Assembly: GCA_009774145.1 (NCBI GenBank)
Contig: VSND01000191.1
Location: 1-8,420, forward strand
DNA from: Lachnospiraceae bacterium
GTDB lineage: Bacteria > Bacillota > Clostridia > Lachnospirales > Lachnospiraceae
Direction of reading: 5' to 3'
Length of the DNA: 8,420 nucleotides
Position 1 is the first letter of the stretch. Each line of letters begins with the position of its first letter. The position numbers were made by a program, and so were the translations under genes. Below the pieces are notes generated by a model. The model was not told the origin of the DNA. It did not search any database and saw nothing but the letters and a program-made list of their open reading frames with translations. This document shows, one piece after another, positions 6,245-8,420 of the stretch.

Positions 6245-7013
6245 ATTTCTACTCACACGCCCCTCGCGGGACGTGACCAGAGCACAGGACAAAGTGCAAA
6301 CAGTTATGTTATTTCTACTCACACGCCCCTCGCGGGACGTGACATTCAGAACTTGAATTTTAACCGTTAAAACCGCATATTTCTACTCACACGCCCCTCG
6401 CGGGACGTGACCGGACGTCCACGGGAACCGGGTGAGCGTATCTAAATTTCTACTCACACGCCCCTCGCGGGACGTGACTATAATATAGGTAGTAACATAC
6501 CATATCATAATATTTCTACTCACACGCCCCTCGCGGGACGTGACAGAAGACCGTGGACCGCAAGTCTGCGCTGCTGAAATTTCTACTCACACGCCCCTCG
6601 CGGGACGTGACCAGAGCACAGGACAAAGTGCAAACAGTTATGTTATTTCTACTCACACGCCCCTCGCGGGACGTGACACTATCTCTGGTTACAACTTGTA
6701 GATCACAGTCATTTCTACTCACACGCCCCTCGCGGGACGTGACAAAAAAGGAAGTGAACACAATGGCATATAATGCAAATTTCTACTCACACGCCCCTCG
6801 CGGGACGTGACGCAGCAGCCCGTCTTACACAGATTGCGTATGCAAATTTCTACTCACACGCCCCTCGCGGGACGTGACAACCATCTGTCTACATCACGGC
6901 GGCAACATCGCGATTTCTACTCACACGCCCCTCGCGGGACGTGACCCTGCCTATGCAGTTCCTGGGAAAAAAGAATATAGATTTCTACTCACACGCCCCT
7001 CGCGGGACGTGAC
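6245..7013 (-). CRISPR. CRISPR array, 12 repeats and 11 spacers, type I-C-like repeat, no cas genes in window
   Basis: Twelve identical 33-nt repeats start at 6245, 6311, 6379, 6446, 6512, 6579, 6645, 6711, 6779, 6846, 6913 and 6981. The plus strand of each repeat starts ATTTCTACTCACACG and ends CGGGACGTGAC. The 11 spacers are 33-35 nt long; the first and sixth from the left are identical. Read on the minus strand, the repeat starts with GTC, forms an 8-bp stem (CACGTCCC with GGGGCGTG) capped by the GNRA loop GCGA, and ends with the 11-nt tail TGAGTAGAAAT. This is the plan of type I-C repeats, whose tail is usually TGGATTGAAAT. Minus-strand RNA makes a G-U pair in the stem where plus-strand RNA would have a C-A mismatch, which favours minus-strand transcription and a leader at 7014 onwards. 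Neither end repeat is degenerate. The subtype is inference, since cas genes are absent here. Confidence 0.97.
6278..6644. repeat. Spacer present twice in the array (6278-6310 and 6612-6644)
   Basis: The two 33-nt spacers, both starting CAGAGCACAGG and ending AACAGTTATGTT, are identical in sequence and length. The spacers on either side of each copy differ. The copies are five repeat units apart. Confidence 0.97.
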
Positions 7014-7156
7014 CGCTACATTTTGTAAATTTTTACGGTCACATCACAAAATAGCTTAAGGGCGGACTGTTTCCTGGCTGAAATCTCCAGTAAAATTGAA
7101 AACTTCAGCTAAAATGCAGTTTTTTTCAGGCGAACCTGTACATATTTGCCCAGTCA
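7014..7156 (-). promoter_or_regulatory. Candidate CRISPR leader
   Basis: This AT-rich 143-nt stretch lies between the right-hand repeat and the stop of the truncated nuclease gene, on the side where the repeat orientation places the leader. It contains a repeat-like motif at 7029-7047 (ATTTTTAC and TCACA against ATTTCTAC and TCACA in the repeat), a weak minus-strand promoter-like pair (TTGTGA, 16 nt, TACAAA) close to the first repeat, and the inverted arms AAAACT (7099-7104) and AGTTTT (7118-7123) with a run of seven T on the plus strand. None of these is decisive. Confidence 0.4.
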
Positions 7157-8215
7157 CTATAACTTCGCCTGCTGTATGATTTCATCCATCTGTATATTTT
7201 TCACCAGACACTGTTTCCCATAAAAAGCAATGCCGTAGCAGAAAATCTGCTGATAACCGTTCAGAAACTGGTGTGCATACTGCCTGATGTTTATCTGACG
7301 CATTGCCGTCTCACAATCATGCAGCATTTGATTTTCTGACCTGGAATATTTACTTTCTATCATAATAATTCTGCGGTTTCTTCTGTCCCGAACTACAAGA
7401 TCCGGCCTTCCCAGACCATATTCGCGATTTGATTCAACCATATACCCGGCGCCTGCGAAAAGGCCGGCCAGAAAAGCATGATAGTAATCCTCTCTGTAAT
7501 CAAAGTAACTGATTGTATCAAAAAGAATATCAGTGATCAATCTGGTTGCTTCTTTATCGTTTCCACTCCATAACGCATCAAAAAGCGGCCTGCGATCCAT
7601 TCTGCCAACCACATCCTCAAACCATGAGGCTATCGTATCCGCAAATATTGTTTTAATCTCTTCATTTGGAATTTTCAGATATCTCATTCCGGTTTCTGAC
7701 TCTGCCTGCGTCAAATATCCTGTCAGATACAAAACACTCCACAGATTCGTTTCCGAAGAATGAAGCGTATCATAAGTCATATCTTCCAGAATCTGCTCCT
7801 GAATGCATTCACCGGACAACAGTCGTTCAATCTTGTCATGAACAGCCAGATCCGTCCGTTCTATGAAACTGCGTATAATCCCATTATGACTTGTATTTCT
7901 CCAGTAATTTTCCGGCTTTGCCGACGGATCATTCTGTAATGCTCTAACATAATTCAACACATCCCATGGACAATACATATGACTTTTTCCAAATCGATAT
8001 CCATTATACCAGCTTTTGACACTGTCAGCATGTTCTTCCAGACCGGCATCCTGAAGCATCTTCCACACCTCGGCTTCTGTGAATCCAAAACAATCGCTGT
8101 ATTCAGTTTGCGAGACAGAATTGGAGATAAAATTATTTGTCCCGGTAAATATACTTTCTTTGGCAATCCTCAAACATCCTGTTATCACTGCAAAATCCAG
8201 AAATTCATTAGTTTT
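7157..8215 (-). pseudogene. 5'-truncated AAA-ATPase-like/DUF1703 PD-(D/E)XK nuclease gene
   Basis: The protein matches the C-terminal two-thirds of the large family that joins an AAA-ATPase-like domain (PF09820) to a PD-(D/E)XK domain (DUF1703, PF08011). Counting from the GTG at 8188, the late ATPase-domain signature ITGCLRIAKESIFTGTNNF is at residues 2-20, ENLWSVL-like TNLWSVLYLTGYLT at 147-160, and the nuclease motif as Pro262-Asp263 in GRPDLVV and Glu278-Ser-Lys280 in IMIESKYS. The 343-residue open frame starting with GTG is not the native start: family-like sequence (KTNEFLDFA) continues upstream to about 8215, and an in-frame TAA follows at 8236-8234. The Walker A region and about 200 or more residues are missing, judged from the usual family length of about 550. 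The nuclease domain itself appears undamaged. No ribosome site fits the GTG, so expression is doubtful. It reads toward the CRISPR array. Confidence 0.82.
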
Positions 8216-8216
8216 A

Positions 8217-8255
8217 CGTTGATAAGGAAGTATTTACAACAACTTATTATCAACG
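8217..8255. repeat. 39-nt imperfect palindrome at the truncation point
   Basis: Perfect 9-bp outer arms CGTTGATAA (8217-8225) and TTATCAACG (8247-8255) enclose inner arms AAGT (8228-8231) and ACTT (8242-8245) and a 10-nt loop. It begins within 2 nt of the place where similarity to the nuclease family stops. This suggests the edge of an inserted element, or a recombination site, but no recombinase gene is visible in the window. Confidence 0.55.
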
Positions 8256-8278
8256 CTGACAAACAGGGTGCAAGCAAG

Positions 8279-8324
8279 AGCAGAGAACATATCACTTTCA
8301 TTAGTGGTCGGTTCTCTGCTTTTT
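8279..8324 (+). terminator. Strong intrinsic terminator, plus direction
   Basis: Perfect 10-bp arms AGCAGAGAAC (8279-8288) and GTTCTCTGCT (8311-8320) enclose a loop with a small inner stem CACT/AGTG; four more T residues follow. On the minus strand no T run follows, so it is directional. No plus-strand gene ends just before it, so it probably belongs to the element whose edge lies at 8217. Confidence 0.75.
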
Positions 8325-8420
8325 GTTACGCAGTAGAACGTCATTTTTGAGGGTAGGGATATAAAATATCGTCTAAGTGTTTTCCATGCTCTGAAAGCCG
8401 CATAAATCAAGGACTTTTTA
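8325..8420. other. Unassigned right edge of the window
   Basis: I see no recognisable gene here. A minus-strand frame reads KVLDLCGFQSMENT, then a TAG, then TIFYIPTLKNDVLLRNKK and a stop inside the terminator. It may be the decayed end of a gene lying outside the window, but I do not recognise it. Confidence 0.3.

Noticed and set aside
6139..6276. A 45-codon plus-strand frame starting MSQIFRNQGVKVQDD behind the promoter at 6077-6104
   Set aside because: The ribosome site is poor and distant, the frame ends inside the first CRISPR repeat, and the protein is not recognised. The part before the array might be a gene fragment, but support is too weak.
6245..6277. Plus-strand repeat start ATTTCTACT resembling the Cas12a repeat
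   Set aside because: Cas12a repeats need a matching GTAGA to pair with TCTAC, which is absent. The long stem and the opposite-strand tail fit a type I-C plan much better.
6516..7059. Open frames on both strands across the array, with recurring peptides such as LLTRPSRDVT and VTSREGRVSRN
   Set aside because: They arise from repeats of 33 nt, a multiple of three, joined to spacers that happen to keep the frame. They are translations of CRISPR repeats, not proteins.
643..7139. The 11-mer GGCGAACCTGT near tnpA (643-653) and near the candidate leader (7129-7139)
   Set aside because: No similarity extends beyond the 11-mer, so chance is the simplest explanation.
7157..8188. A complete 343-residue gene starting at GTG 8188
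   Set aside because: Family-like codons continue upstream of the GTG, no ribosome site precedes it, and the usual N-terminal ATPase part is missing, so a truncated gene is the better reading.
8217..8255. Integron attC site
   Set aside because: The arms do not fit the RYYYAAC/GTTRRRY core and lie in the wrong order; no integron integrase is seen.

Overview
The window looks like an accessory stretch of a Bacillota chromosome, most likely Clostridia/Lachnospiraceae. The grounds are AT-rich intergenic DNA, strong AGGAGG-type ribosome sites, a TTG start, a PRD-type PTS regulator, and transposase and DUF1703 families that are typical of gut clostridia. The assignment rests on remembered family resemblance; no search was run.

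Layout. (1) 1-728: an IS200/IS605-type element with a Y1 transposase (131-610, minus), matching subterminal hairpins at both ends and a hairpin-rich 3' end. (2) 730-836: consecutive stem-loops, ending in the terminator of the next operon. (3) 855-5470: a sugar-alcohol PTS locus. A Gfo/Idh/MocA oxidoreductase and a mannitol-type EIICB permease (mtlA) form a minus-strand operon, divergent from mtlR, a PRD activator. The 241-bp control region holds two inverted repeats and promoters in both directions. No mtlF (EIIA) or mtlD is present; the oxidoreductase sits where mtlD would be expected. (4) 5467-5919: a decayed IS30-family transposase whose stop codon overlaps that of mtlR. (5) 6245-7013: a CRISPR array of 12 identical 33-nt repeats and 11 spacers of 33-35 nt, with no cas genes in the window and one spacer present twice. 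Repeat architecture resembles type I-C and points to minus-strand transcription, although a good plus-strand promoter (6077-6104) points into the other end. (6) 7157-8215: a 5'-truncated AAA-ATPase/DUF1703 gene that keeps its PD-(D/E)XK nuclease motif but has lost the ATPase part. Its break lies next to a 39-nt palindrome (8217-8255), followed by a strong plus-strand terminator (8279-8324). The rest shows nothing assignable.

How it works together. MtlR probably senses PTS phosphorylation state and switches on the oxidoreductase-mtlA operon, which would import and phosphorylate a mannitol-like polyol. EIIA must come from elsewhere. The regions to the left and right of this locus have been reshaped by insertion sequences, deletions and a probable mobile-element end. 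The CRISPR array appears orphaned, and it is the most interesting object here.
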